In this document: in pieces, positions 30,086 through 41,702 of the stretch
Layout: every line of letters begins with the position of its first letter
How positions within the stretch are numbered: position 1 is the stretch's first letter
DNA from: Apostichopus japonicus
Taxonomy: Eukaryota; Echinodermata; Holothuroidea; Aspidochirotida; Stichopodidae
NCBI RefSeq assembly: GCF_037975245.1
Contig: NC_092570.1
Coordinates: 10,069,501-10,133,500, forward strand
DNA length: 64,000 bases
Direction: 5' to 3'
The notes under the pieces: model-generated
Database searches by the model: none
The model's input: only the letters and a program-made list of their open reading frames with translations
What the model was told of the DNA's origin: nothing
Made by a program: the position numbers and the translations under genes

Positions 30086-32954
30086 CAAAACCTAAATCTT
30101 GTCTTATGTTGATACATTTCAAATTCAGTCAAAATGGACAATTGATTGGAATTAGCTACTGACCAATCTAACAAAGATGGAGTGTTAATAAAATAATCTT
30201 GGCCTGATCGTTTACCTTTCTGAATCGATTGAATATGCTTATTTTAATACCGGTAGTAATATATTGATATATAGTTTCGTCTACGTGATATTTATAGGCT
30301 ACAGAAAATATCAAGTGGATTTAAGTTTGTTCTTTTCAATTAATTCAAGTTAGAAGTTGTAATAGTTTTGAGAAAAAAAAATTGTTCAATTAGGAACCAT
30401 AAAGGAAATCAGAGATTTTTCGGGGACGGAAACAGCTTCGACATATGCAAAGTACATAATTTTAACTTGTTTTAAGAAACGTACAGAGAAGGCAACTATT
30501 CCCTGATACTGTAATACAATCCCTTTACATACAGTGGATTCGGACTCCTGTTTCAGGAAACGTATTGGGCATGCCGGCGTATCTACACCAAGGATTCGTA
30601 TGACGTCATAGCTACAAACACTATAGTCACTCCCTAGTCATTCCGGAACACATACTGAGAATTGTCTTGATCGTATCCTCTCGAAACGAAGTTAAACAAA
30701 TGATTTTGACCGAATTAAGAATTCATGTTTATGCCCACCACGAACACTAAGGGCCCGCTACAGATGCTCATTTGTGCCTAATTCTATCCATATATTTAAT
30801 TCACAAGTGAGAAGATAAGTTTCTTATTTGTAGGACTTGCTGCATATATGTTTGTATTACTGTATGTGTATCGCAGTCTATTGATACTTATACTATTGCT
30901 CTTTTTCTTGCCGTTTACGACCTGTGTAAGCAGAATTTTCCGATTGTGGACAATAAATTCAATTCAATGTTGCATGGGTAAATGTATTAATGTTGGCCGA
31001 TGTTTTATCAATAGGGTTGCTATAAACCGGACCGGGTGAGGGGGTGTGGGTCGTGACCCTCCTCATAACTGGAAACATGTGGTTACAAGCACATAGCTGC
31101 TCCTATAGTTAGGACACAAATCCAAGTTCAATACAGGTTCAATACACAATACTCACTGTATTGTTTTCTTTTGCTATGAGCTAACCCGCCGCGTTTTTGC
31201 CTAATTTCACTATTCCTAGTATACTACAGTTACTGAAAGTATTTTCATGTTTCTTGTCATTCATTTAGCCTTAGGAATATGATTACACAATACCACTCAA
31301 AATGAGGGTTTGTGTATGTGTGTGTGTGTGTTAAGTTAGCCCTCATCACTGTCCAGGAGAAATTCTCTTTATACATTATAGCACGTTTACAGCTGCTAAT
31401 ATTTCGGTGGATTACCGAAGACCTTTAATCCTCTTCCGTGTACGTATATTCGGTTTTAGAATCTGTAGTTGAAGTCATTGGCCTCTGTTATCTCTGTCAT
31501 TTGTACCCATTGAGGCTGACAGGGGGATGTCATTCTTACAATTAGCTCTATTGTGGCATGATAGGTAATCCACCCATTGTAACCAACGATGGACGACTTC
31601 ACTATTCTACCACTGGCTCCTTTCTTCCTACTTGATGGACATCTTCTTACAAGGAGCAACCCTTTGTCAGCAATGTGGGTTTACAGGCCAAAGGGAGGGG
31701 GACGGTTGGATTAAATTGAATAGGGGAACAATTTAACGTTGATCACTTTTTTGGACGAGAGAAAACAGTTTATATATGTCATCATGATTAGCGATGGAAG
31801 TTAAAAGAGCTTAACATATTTGAGGAGAGGAACAGACAGAATAAGAGGAAGAAAAAAGAAGAAAAAAGAACGACTTGATAAATGAGATATCGTTGCTTCT
31901 CCTTGGGATGTGGGTGGTTCTTCTTGTTTGCGCATTTACAGGTTTCAAAGGACTTTTATTGATCGGGAGGTCCTTTACACAGCTAGTACTTAATGACGCG
32001 TTATATATATATATGTGTGAAGTACTTTCTAGGAAAGACTTCCCAACTAACAGATTATTTACACTTTAACAAAAACAGAGGGTCCACTTATATCAACTGA
32101 AAATTAGTAAACAATCATTTAATCAATTCATTTTTTCTACTAATCTAGAGCAAGTATCAAGTTTGACCTCTCACGATATCGGGATATATACACTGGGATT
32201 ACATGTGTTAAAGGAAATTATAAGGATGTGCAAATCAAGAGGCACACTGTGTAATCATATGATGAAACCGGTACCATATACCATCACAATGGTATACAGG
32301 AGAAACCATAACGTGTGCGAAAGTTGTCAAGTTTGACAATTATTGGTACGGGATATGTTGCTGAAAAACGCCACCATAATCTGCAGTTCTGCATGTGATA
32401 TCTTATCTTGTACATATTTATTTGGAAACTAAGGTGCAATGAGGCAATTTAGATAATTTAAAATTTGGAAGATTTGGAGAATGTTCACTGCTATTGAAAA
32501 CAAACCCTTAGAGTAAGCCTTCAAGCAATTACGACACATTCTATAAGACAGATTATATATACTACACTGTAAAAAATGTCTGTGATATAACAGCTTTACA
32601 CCGTTCATCTACTAAAATTAATCATGTTGTTAAAAAAAATTGTTGTCCATTTACAAAATGTATTGTAACAACATTTTCTGTATATGGGAACAAAATCTTC
32701 ATAACAATACATCAACTGCTGTGTCGGAACAAAAGCATCAGGCTCGATCCAAGTTTTCATTATGCGGTCGAAGTGATCGCGAAAACGTTACACCAAATCT
32801 TGCATCATAAAACGAGAACCGTATTTTACATGCTGTTGGAATGATAGAAAGTAGCATATACGTTTAGTCTTACGCAATCAACGAGTTTTTTCGAAGTAGT
32901 AAAGTTAACAACTGTGTCGCAAAGTTGTAGATGACCTTTGTACACTACTTACAG

Positions 32955-33005
32955 TTGAATGACGCTGAGCGCGCACACCGAAGGGCCGAAACCGCTGTAA
33001 TTACG
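32955..33005 (+). other. Candidate upstream exon of the unknown gene
   Basis: A GC-richer 51-nt segment lies between an acceptor-like ACTTACAG and a strong donor GGTAAGTTATG (GT at 33006). One frame is open throughout (17 codons, including DAERAHRRAE); the other two contain stops. It could be an internal phase-0 exon, or the 3' end of a 5' UTR exon, of the gene continuing at 34404. The connecting exon was not identified; 34284 onward (acceptor CCTTTCATAG) is a candidate but has no convincing donor. Confidence 0.3.
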
Positions 33006-33478
33006 GTAAGTTATGATTTCAAAGCTTTCAGTCCTTTTTAATCTAACATGAGTGCAACTATAGTGAATTGAGTCATATGAAACTGTTACTTTTTACGTAA
33101 GCATTTATTAAACGTTCGTTCGTTTGTTGGTTTGTTTGTTTTGAAATAAGCGGCAAAGCAAGTAGGCTAGGCCGACAGCACAGCTCTCTGTCGGTCCATT
33201 GTGTTCATTCTAGCACAAGATGCTATGGCAGTTCTTTGTTAGGCGAGCATATACGATGGCTTACTTCTAGCATATCGTCGTAGCTGTTTTGACAGTCATA
33301 CCAAACCTAAGCTTACATTCATTCTTTCGCGGTATCGTTTCTATTGGCTATGATATAACGCAGCCTAGACACAGGTCTCCAATCAGTGTCTATGCTTTAC
33401 TATACATAGATTCTCTAAGGAAACTTCTTGATATCACTTTTACTGTTTAGTTTGAAGCCCCCCGATCGGCTTACACTA

Positions 33479-33538
33479 AATCTTGGGGGAGTCGTGCAGT
33501 CCCCTGTCCTGAATCTTGGGGGAGTCGTGCAGTCCCCT
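33479..33538. repeat. 33-bp direct duplication
   Basis: AATCTTGGGGGAGTCGTGCA and the following GTCCCCT occur twice, at 33479 and 33512. This is a local tandem duplication between the candidate upstream exon (32955) and the 34404 exon. Confidence 0.9.
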
Positions 33539-34403
33539 ATGGCACGCCAAATGGTAAAATTCAGAAATGAACAATCTAGGCTAGGTTTATGGTTAACAAA
33601 CTCTGGTCTATCACTAAAATAGATCCTCGATCAATAAAATAGGTTTTTTTGTCTGATAAATCACGTTTTTCCAGTGATAAATCAGAATTTTACTATTACA
33701 ACTTGTTTTGTTTTTCTCGCTGAATTTTGAAAACTAATTATTGGTCGGTAAAACCACTTGTTATTCCTTGTTCAATTCTGAAGGATGCTACTGCATGCAA
33801 TGGGGAAACCCTGTGTGTACTATGTGCCTGTCATTTGATGCCTTGGCGTATAAACACGATATCACAAGAACCAAAGATGTTTGAACTCGAAATTTAGTAT
33901 TTATAGGTATGTTTGAGTGGGAGAGGGCTTATGTGGAAGTTAACTATACAAAAAATTCCTGAAGGAAATTTCTTTGTAAAGGGAAAATGTGAGTATTGCG
34001 AGCTAGAAAAAAATTACAGGCAAAGTCTACCTCCTAGCCCTCCTCCCCCCCCCCCACCCATCCAGAACTGCCTGAGCTGCTATTTGCCCCTAGCCTACTT
34101 TAAATATCATGAACAGTTGATGTATGCACTGTTGTATGCTATACTAACCTGATCTTAGCATGAATGTGTTGATTGTGGGTGTTATGAATTATGCTAAACT
34201 GTAACCTACTTACAGTATTAACTGATAAGATTTGTCATCTGTCAATATATATGTAACCAATAGTGTTTGTTTTCCTTTCATAGGATAGGCTTCGGCTAAA
34301 CCTGAGATGGAATAGTCAGGGGCACCGGATTTGTAATGTATTGTTGGAGAGCCTGACCCATTTCTGAAAGGTTTTAATTTCCATATGTTTTACTCTCTTG
34401 CAG

Positions 34404-34503
34404 ATGGTTACTTGTTCATGTGGTGTTCACTCTGATACTGCAGCTAGGAAGGTGTGTCACTACCCGCTTCATCAAAATCAACCAAATTTTCAATTTACGT
34501 GTC
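34404..34503 (+). other. Upstream part of the exon of the unknown gene (coding or 5' UTR)
   Basis: A good acceptor (TCTCTTGCAG, ending at 34403) defines the exon 34404-34528. In the frame that joins the downstream exons this part is open and reads WLLVHVVFTL onward, needing two bases from an upstream exon. A second frame starts with ATG at 34404 and stays open to the donor, but after splicing it hits TAG within six codons of the next exon. It would therefore act as an upstream ORF or a truncated isoform. Which frame is used cannot be settled by reading. Confidence 0.4.
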
Positions 34504-35553
34504 ATGAAGAAAGTGCAACAGAATTTTTGTAAGTTATTCAGACTATAATAAGACTATGATTGGTCTCACATATCTATGCACTAGATCATCGGGTTTCACT
34601 TTTTTCGTGGTAAAGTGCGTCACGGTGACCACTGGATTCATCCAGAGTGCAAGAGTTTCACTTGCAGGCTACTCTTGCATAATTTCTGAAAGAAATTGCT
34701 TTTAAAATTATAATCCATGGATCTTTATACTTTAAGATATTCAAGGGCATAGGAACCGGGGGACTGGGGGGCGCCAGCCCCCCCAGTGAAAAATATGGAG
34801 GGGTGGAAGTATCATTCCGCCCCCGCTTCGCAAGTCAGAAAACCCCTTTTTCATTTCCAAATGAGAAAAAAATCTCATTTGGAGCACCAAATTGCATCTA
34901 AGGTCAGGTGAAAATGCAAAATTATATACAAAATCGAGTGGGTGGGTTGAAGTGTGCTATATTGCACCAAATTGCATCTGAGGCCACCTTGAAATGCAAA
35001 AAAATTCCAAAGGAATTAGACCCCTCCCCCAGGCCGGCCATCAGTCTTCAGCCCCCCACTCAAAAGTACCTTCCTACGCCACTGAAGATATTAATAAAAA
35101 ATGCTTTTGTTTTTATGTAACAGGTTGCAATCCATTTCTTAGAAACAGAATGGCAATAACAGTTGATCGGGAACCTCTGCTGTATCCTACATCCATTATT
35201 GCTGCGTTGAAGATGTTGTTCATGAGCGATTATGTGTTCAACATATGCTATCCCACAGAGGTTCAAGCAACCATGGAATACATACAGAGGTACAGTTTAA
35301 ACCTAGTTTCTTGACAGATTAACAAAGGAGGTGCATTCAAACTACAGTTCCTCCATTTTGTTGAGATCCTGCAAGAAGAGCTGCAAAGTCATGTTCAGTT
35401 TGTTCAGTGCTTTATGTCAGTGTCAATGCCAACAAATGTTGTGCATGGTTGCAACATTAAATGTTTTCATTAAACTACTAGTGCACCTGTCACGGCATGC
35501 AAATTACAACAGTTTATACATAATAAAACGGATAAAAACTTTTACTTATATAC

Positions 35554-35630
<77 letters not shown>

Positions 35631-35888
35631 TATATAAATTTTATGTGAAGTTTTACTAATTTTGGGGATACTTTTACCAAAATTAAATAAATTTAGTTTT
35701 CAAGCACTAGGATGTTTTTGGTAAACAAGGATAGATTTGACTCATGAAACTTTTTTCAAATTATTCCCTACAGAATACTGTTCGAGATTGATCCAGGGAG
35801 AGGGTCTAGGGCAAAGAAATCTTACAGATGGTGTATAAATCCGAAAGTAACTTCTCTTTATGAGCGGATGAAGGAAAGTAGAGAGTGA
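34504..35888 (+). CDS. Uncharacterised spliced gene, C-terminal part (three exon segments)
   Basis: Exon segments 34504-34528, 35124-35289 and 35774-35888 join in frame to a 101-residue product ending at TGA (35886-35888). Junctions are GTAAGT (34529) with CAG (35121-35123) and GTACAG (35290) with CTACAG (to 35773). The phases agree: T|GT gives Cys and AG|A gives Arg. The second exon includes MAITVDREPL, then hydrophobic FMSDYVFNICYPTEV and MEYIQR; the third continues ILFEID and ends in a basic stretch. The pattern (a short strand, a helix, YVFN-x-xYP, a helix ending in xxIQ, then xxxID) resembles the C-terminal module of large uncharacterised proteins of fish and marine invertebrates, some annotated as SAM-domain-containing or transposon-related. 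That resemblance is from memory. The same frame stays open upstream to the acceptor at 34403, so a longer N-terminus is possible; the ATG at 34504 is only the shortest choice. Function unknown. Confidence 0.6.
34746..35080. mobile_element. MITE-like element, copy 2 (intronic)
   Basis: About 335 bp that is closely similar along its whole length to 14898-15223. It begins GGCATAGGAA and ends TTCCTACGCC, one mismatch from a perfect 10-bp terminal inverted repeat. It contains a C/G-rich left part, two copies of GCACCAAATTGCATCT and no transposase-like frame. It lies in the intron 34529-35123 of the unknown gene, its right end only 43 bp before the exon at 35124. Non-autonomous elements of this size with short inverted termini are usually mobilised by a transposase encoded elsewhere; the superfamily cannot be named from these ends. 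Confidence 0.7.
35552..35636. repeat. (TA)n microsatellite in an intron of the unknown gene, ~85 bp
   Basis: TA dinucleotide repeat inside the intron between 35289 and 35774, with AAA interruptions at both edges. Confidence 0.95.
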
Positions 35889-36088
35889 GATATGCAGTGA
35901 ATGTGGCCAAAAGTATTAAACTACTTGGTTTAACTGCATTTAATTTTGTTTTGTTTAATGCCGTATATTTTTTGTTTAATGATACCTCCATTTCAAAAGC
36001 ACTGACTCTGTGAACTATTCTGCTATAAATCACTAAATTTTACAGATTCATGTTACAATGTAACTTAAAGTTGATTTTTAAAATACTT

Positions 36089-36094
36089 AATAAA
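36089..36094 (+). terminator. Candidate polyadenylation signal of the unknown gene (AATAAA)
   Basis: A canonical AATAAA lies about 200 nt after the TGA at 35886-35888, on the same strand, and would give a short 3' UTR. Further AATAAA words occur later (near 37035), so longer transcripts are possible. Confidence 0.4.
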
Positions 36095-36099
36095 CAGTA

Positions 36100-39000
36100 A
36101 GGTAATCTGCTTGCTTCAGAAGTATTTTAACCAAACATTGTATTTTCTTAAATACAAAATATGATTCTGTACAGAACAACCACATAGCTTTTTCAGTACA
36201 AGTTGGATGTAACTATATAAAAATATCCAAATTTGAGCACTGTCAAGTAGATTTTCTGATTGTTCTATAAATTGGAAAGGGTTCATTTTACCAAAAAAAT
36301 ATCCCAGTGTGCCTGAGCATTTCAATAGAAGTTTCATCACTTTGACATTGACCAACAATCTAACTGTTTTCTTTTTTTCTTTCTATTGATTTGGGAGTTG
36401 GTCTGATAGCAGTAAAGCTTATATTATTTCCAAGAGTAGCAACTGTACTCATTCGAAACAAAGTATTTTTACTAGAAGAAATCCTTTTAAGTACTCTAAG
36501 CATATAAATAGTATTTGAGTTTCACACTGTTAATAGCTTTTTGTTTCAGGTTCAGTTTCAATGCAACTTAAGTGGTTTCCAGGTTCATGTTATTGTTTTG
36601 TTTCTTATTTCTTTAGTATGTCATAGAGTAGTATTTTTTAGTCGTTGCTCTTTCATTCTAGACACTATCTCTTTGTAAGAGTGCTAATTACAATGGACAG
36701 CAGTATCCTTGGTAGGTTCATAAGGTAAATTAACCCCTTGCTATTCAGCATTTATCAATCTTGCTTAAATAGTATTTTACCTTTGGAAGTCTAATATCAT
36801 CAGGAAAGTCCAGATTAATGTGCTGAGATAGCTTAGTAGTAGTATGATAATATCACTGTTTTTCAACGCACTGGTAGACAAATTCACACTTTATCCCTGT
36901 TTTGGAATGATATCTAAACTGTCCATGTTAGTGTAATATATTGTTACATTGTTGTTTGCAGTGCTAATTCCACATTTGCTGTATATGATGTTATCCTAAA
37001 AGTCTAAAACACCTGTCAAGATTGCATGTTGGTAAATAAAGATATATGTGTTTGGTAAATTTGACTCTCTCAATGTGTTCCTCTTGGTATAACGTTTATT
37101 TTTCATCTAAATCTCTTTCATGTACAACAAATTCCTCTCCACATAGGATTCGCCCAGGATCACAAATTACTTTACCCATATATAGCAGCTTCATTTGAAT
37201 ACATAATTTTTACTTTCAACCACAACTTTTTAGCGTGTATACAAACTGTTATTTGGTAAATTAACGGAAACATTCTGTCTAGAAACGAAAAAAGTTCGAC
37301 CAATATACAAAAAGTATTTTGAATGTTACATCACTTTTTCCATGTTGCCACATAAAATTCTACCTGAATAAATAGAAATGAATCTGTTCCTACACAAACC
37401 GTAGTTGTGCATTTACAGTTGCTGTTGTACACTGATGAAAAAACAGATGGAAACTAATTGACAGCTTTTCTTTTGTAAATATACAGAGAAATTTTTTACA
37501 GTGTAGACATAATGTGTATACACATGTTGGACGGCCGTAGGTAATATTATCTAAGTGATGTACCGCTAACAAACTGTTTAAAACACACTATTTCCTTCAG
37601 TATGACTATACTAACGCAGTATTAGTTTAGCCCATTTGCGGTCATAATAAACGTCAAATGGCTATTTTATCTTTGTCAGCTAAGCAAACAATGAATTCTT
37701 TTTTAAACTGTCAGTAATTTTGACCTAAAATTAACACTTCACGTACAATGAATCGAACCGTATCAACACCACCTTTCGGGTACTGGTCCCACACCATAGG
37801 GGTAAAGATGTAACACCCTGCACAAAAATCTTAGACTTGAAGGAAGGAAAAAAACAAAGCTAATTAAAAAGCGACTGCAAATGCTAGATTTTTTTATTAT
37901 TATCTCACCCGCAATTGGTATGCTTTGATTTTGAGAATTGAGACGCAAGCGACGCACCGAACAAAAACAGTTTCTCTTCGGCTGATCGGCTATTAGAGGC
38001 GTTAGAGCGAAGGATGCAGGTTCGATCTGGTCGCACACACTTCCAGACACTCTCAAGCATTTGCTTCGGCTCCAAATGTCTGAGTACGTGAACGAGAAAC
38101 TCATTGTTGAAACCGGGCTCGTTACAACAAATCAATACGCCCAGGCGTGCTAGTATAAGGCTAACAAGTCACTATATACGATATATTTATATATATTATG
38201 TGAACTGAAGAGCACATATTATCATATAAGGGACTGGTTTTGTACTCCCGTCGCTCATAACGGGATGTTGAGCAACCAAGGCTGGTGGTACATTGTTCAA
38301 GTTGTCGGCCGGGAGTGGTGAAGGGCTGGCTCACTGGTGAAGAAAATGACAGTATCAGATGAACTTATCCCCCTGTTAAGATAATCACTGTGTGCAGGAT
38401 ATTGAATTGATTTATGCGCTGATTTACTTCACACACCAAAGAAAAAAGTAACAATAACGGCTTTCAATGCCGAAAGTGCGAGTTTTATCACAAAGTACTC
38501 TTTAAGATAAATGTCATAGTGTTAAAATTAAATTAGTGGGTTGTCGCTGTCCGCTGTAGTGTAATAATTAGTCAATGGGGAGAGTATGGAGGAAGCATTT
38601 GTAATGAAAAAAATGAGATGAAAGCTCAGCTCAACTGATAAATAATTCAGATTCAAGTTTTTAAGTTATGAAGGAAGATTGAAAATAGGATTCGTTGGGA
38701 ACAACATATTGAGAACAGAAACAGTTAATATAATTAACTTCTAGGCCCTTTCTCTGGCCACCTGGCTAGGCGAGGACTCCCTGCCGAGCTTGATCAGGGT
38801 ATGTAACGCTGTCTTGCGTCTTCATATAAGGCGTGCGAGTGGTTTATATTTCAGGTACCTTCGCAGTTATTGAGAAACACACGTCAAGATATGCCCTCAT
38901 TCATTAATTTTACGAGATTCTCTTCGAATAAGGATTTTGTTTAAAGATGTTTCTTGTGACGCTGGTTCATCATCGCCACCGTCATGGAACCCAGAACTGG

Positions 39001-41329
39001 AAAGTTAATAATTATAAAAAAAATAATAAGATTTCATCTATAGTCTTGTGTTATTGGAACTGCTCTGTTTGGCAACCCTCATACTGATCAACACTTCGAT
39101 GATACGTGTAAAATATTAGTCGTAGTAACACAAGGGAGATCAGACACGTGTGGGATTACATGAAGGAATGGCGAGGGGGGGGGGTGGGTGCGATGGCTGC
39201 TCACCCATACCAGGTTTGTGATTTATATAGGCTACACTTTACTGATAGGCAAAGAAAAACAATCGTTTTTCTCATGAAGAGATGCCATTTTGCATTTCAA
39301 TATTTAAATGCATCACTTTCACACAATATTTAGATTGATAGGGCACACGGTGACGTTATTTGAACACAAAGACATGGAGCTTACATTGAAGTATTTCAAG
39401 TTCACAAGTTTGGTGTTTTTCAACCCCAGAATAAGTGAAATTGCGTCATCATACAATTATAATGAATTTCATAAATAAAACGTTTAGTTGTAACATATTT
39501 TTACATATACGAAAATGACTATATACTGTTCTACGCTGCTGATATACAGACGTCATGGGTTAACTTTATGGCAAGCAATGAATGAAAAGTGACAACGTTA
39601 GCTATTTAGTACTAAGGAACTACATGAAACACACTAGAGTTGTTACAACGTTGCTCAGTTTCCATGACACAGAAACCTAAAATAGAATGACAATTTGAAT
39701 TAGTCAAATATTTGAGACATATAAAAAGAGGGAAAAATGAAGGAAGAACGATACTTATGACATTTTTACTTTAAGGGTTTATACTTAGTAGAAATGCTGG
39801 TTTATATTTTCTTGTCACTATTTAGCAGATTTTCTTTTATAGGAAAAGTATAAACACACTGAGGGCCAGAAGAAAATAAAATAGCTAACCATGACTTACG
39901 TGGTTTAATGGCTGTTTAATGCAGATTAGCGCTCGTTGAACAGCGAAGCAGATTGACAGTTCATGAAGATCGATAAATCGAATTATGTGGTTTTCTTTTC
40001 TGAGATTTTAAGATCGATTTCTTTCGATGGGTTCAAAAGTGCCACCAGTATCCGTATAGTGTTCGTTTACTAACTACTGTGTATGAACGATTTGTCTTAA
40101 AGTATAATAAAAGGCTTTCTCGGTCATGGTTATAGTCAACAGCATTTTTGTGGTTGGAATGGAAATAACTGAACAGACTTCCTTTTCGGCTCAAGTCGAA
40201 TCTGTTCTATGGACTACAGGGGTGTCCGCGGGTGCATGTTCATTTCTGTATGACATGGGCGGATTTAAAGGGTTTACATTTGAAGTCAAATCTAGGTCAT
40301 ATCTTTAGCTCATGTCATGTTGACCTCAAAAGTTTAGCGACTGTTGAAAACAATTCCACATGCCATGTTCCCTCAGATGTAATCCTGAATTGTGGGTGAA
40401 GGTTAAATTCAACCATTGTGAATGTATCAATTAACATGACAGTGCATATACATATTGTGTTAGTCGAGGCATGGTGTCAAAGTTTGACATGGGCCGATTA
40501 CTTTGATCATGGAGGTTTTTTACCTCCATGCTTTGATATATACATAACGTTCTTTTTTATTTTTTGATGGGCGGGGGGGGGGGGGGCAGGGAGCAGGGGC
40601 GGGCAGTATTTTGGGACTAAATGATATAATGATCACAATAATTGTTAGCTTGGCTAAATGGTGACGACATTAAAATTAAATCCATTAAGGTACATGATTT
40701 GCATATCTTTTGGGAGGAGGCTTTAATTGTGCAAACATTTTTTAAAGGAAAAAAACCGTAGTTGTTGCGATGTCACTTTATAGTTTGTTAATAGTCAGAA
40801 GACGACTTGGTCGCTTTGTTCCATAACTCCGAAATAATGAAAAACAAATTCTCTATAGGTTTCTTATTTTTTATTTTTACGTATCTTTCTGAGCTTTCTG
40901 CAGTTTCTGAAGAATATACTTCTCTCTTTAATGGACTCTATTCGTCTTTGCTTTGATTTTGAGAGAGTAATCAGCACAGAGTACCTGAAGCGATCACGTG
41001 AGACATCTAGTTTGCATTACACCGCAACAGAGGCCGGTAAGCACTGAACGACAAGATTATATTTGTCCCAAAAGTTTCAAACAAACCAAAACCTGAGATG
41101 AAACAATGTGACTTACTTAAATCAAATTTTTGTAAATATCATGATAATTATGAAGCCGCTAATTTTAATACAAATTATATCAAAGAGATAGCCATTTGAA
41201 GTTCAAATTGTTGTTAAAAGCTGATGCTTAATTAAGCTACTTAGACCGAGGTGAGTTGAACAATCAGGACATGTATTAAATGAGTGTCTCGTTTTTTTAA
41301 TCTGTTAGAACAAATAACTTTTTCTATAG
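36100..41329. other. Non-coding, nothing clear
   Basis: Downstream flank of the unknown gene. The part to about 37050 could be an extended 3' UTR. It also holds a G-run near 40569-40586 and the hairpin at 40508. A short segment at 37987-38029 has weak box-A and box-B resemblance but no supporting fold. Confidence 0.5.
40508..40530. other. Perfect 9-bp hairpin
   Basis: CATGGAGGT, a five-T loop, then ACCTCCATG. The flanks TTTGAT/TTTGAT are direct and not inverted. No terminator role can be assigned in this eukaryotic context. Confidence 0.8.
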
Positions 41330-41370
41330 AACGGGATTCGAGTCCCGTGCGCTACCAACGGCCGTCCCGT
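41330..41370 (-). other. tRNA-like remnant (pseudo-tRNA or SINE fragment)
   Basis: On the minus strand, GGCCGTTGGTAGCGC (D-arm and box-A-like) is followed by ACGGGACTCGAATCCCGT, a perfect hairpin resembling the anticodon or T arm of a tRNA. The rest of a cloverleaf is absent on either strand, so this is not a functional tRNA. It lies just upstream of the 55-bp duplication and the 35-bp array. Confidence 0.3.
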
Positions 41371-41373
41371 CCA

Positions 41374-41480
41374 TCAGGCTAGCACGTCAGGTTGAACTTA
41401 TCGACTTTAAATATTAAGTGTTTCATGCTCAGGCTAGCACGTCAGGTTGAACTTATCGACTTTAAATATTAAGTATTTCA
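41374..41480. repeat. 55-bp direct duplication (two copies)
   Basis: TCAGGCTAGCACGTCAGGTT and the following bases through AATATTAAGT-TTTCATG occur twice, starting at 41374 and 41429. The copies differ by a single base (GTGTTTC versus GTATTTC) over the readable length, indicating a recent tandem duplication. Confidence 0.9.
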
Positions 41481-41702
41481 TGTTTTCCTTGTCATATTTG
41501 ATGACGTCAAAATGAACTTGGCTGTGATTGGCTATTCAATATACACAATAGTACGAACCTACCTGCATAAAAAAAACTCGCGTCCCGTCCATATAGATGA
41601 CAGGATCATTGTATATTACCAACTTAGTTTGCTGCAGTCTGTCAGTCAAAAGCCAGAGTACTTTGCATTGGTCCCTACTATAGGTAACTATGCAGGGATT
41701 GG

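Larger units (their letters stand above)
28820..32950. other. Non-coding, nothing clear
   Basis: Contains the diverged duplication at 29829-30085, the G-quadruplex motif at 29667 and a short GT repeat near 31315-31333. A minus-strand frame of 67 codons at 31456-31659 has a less AT-rich composition but no domain I recognise. Confidence 0.5.

Noticed and set aside
31456-31659. 67-residue minus-strand frame with somewhat gene-like composition
   Set aside because: No family recognised and no clear splice sites; left unannotated as a gene.
37763-38135. Two overlapping minus-strand frames (113 and 76 residues), and a weak tRNA-like box A/box B pair on the plus strand at 37987-38029
   Set aside because: No domain in either frame. 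The box B-like GGTTCGATCTG lacks a pairing T stem and the A-to-B distance is only about 32 bp, so neither a gene nor a tRNA/SINE call is justified.
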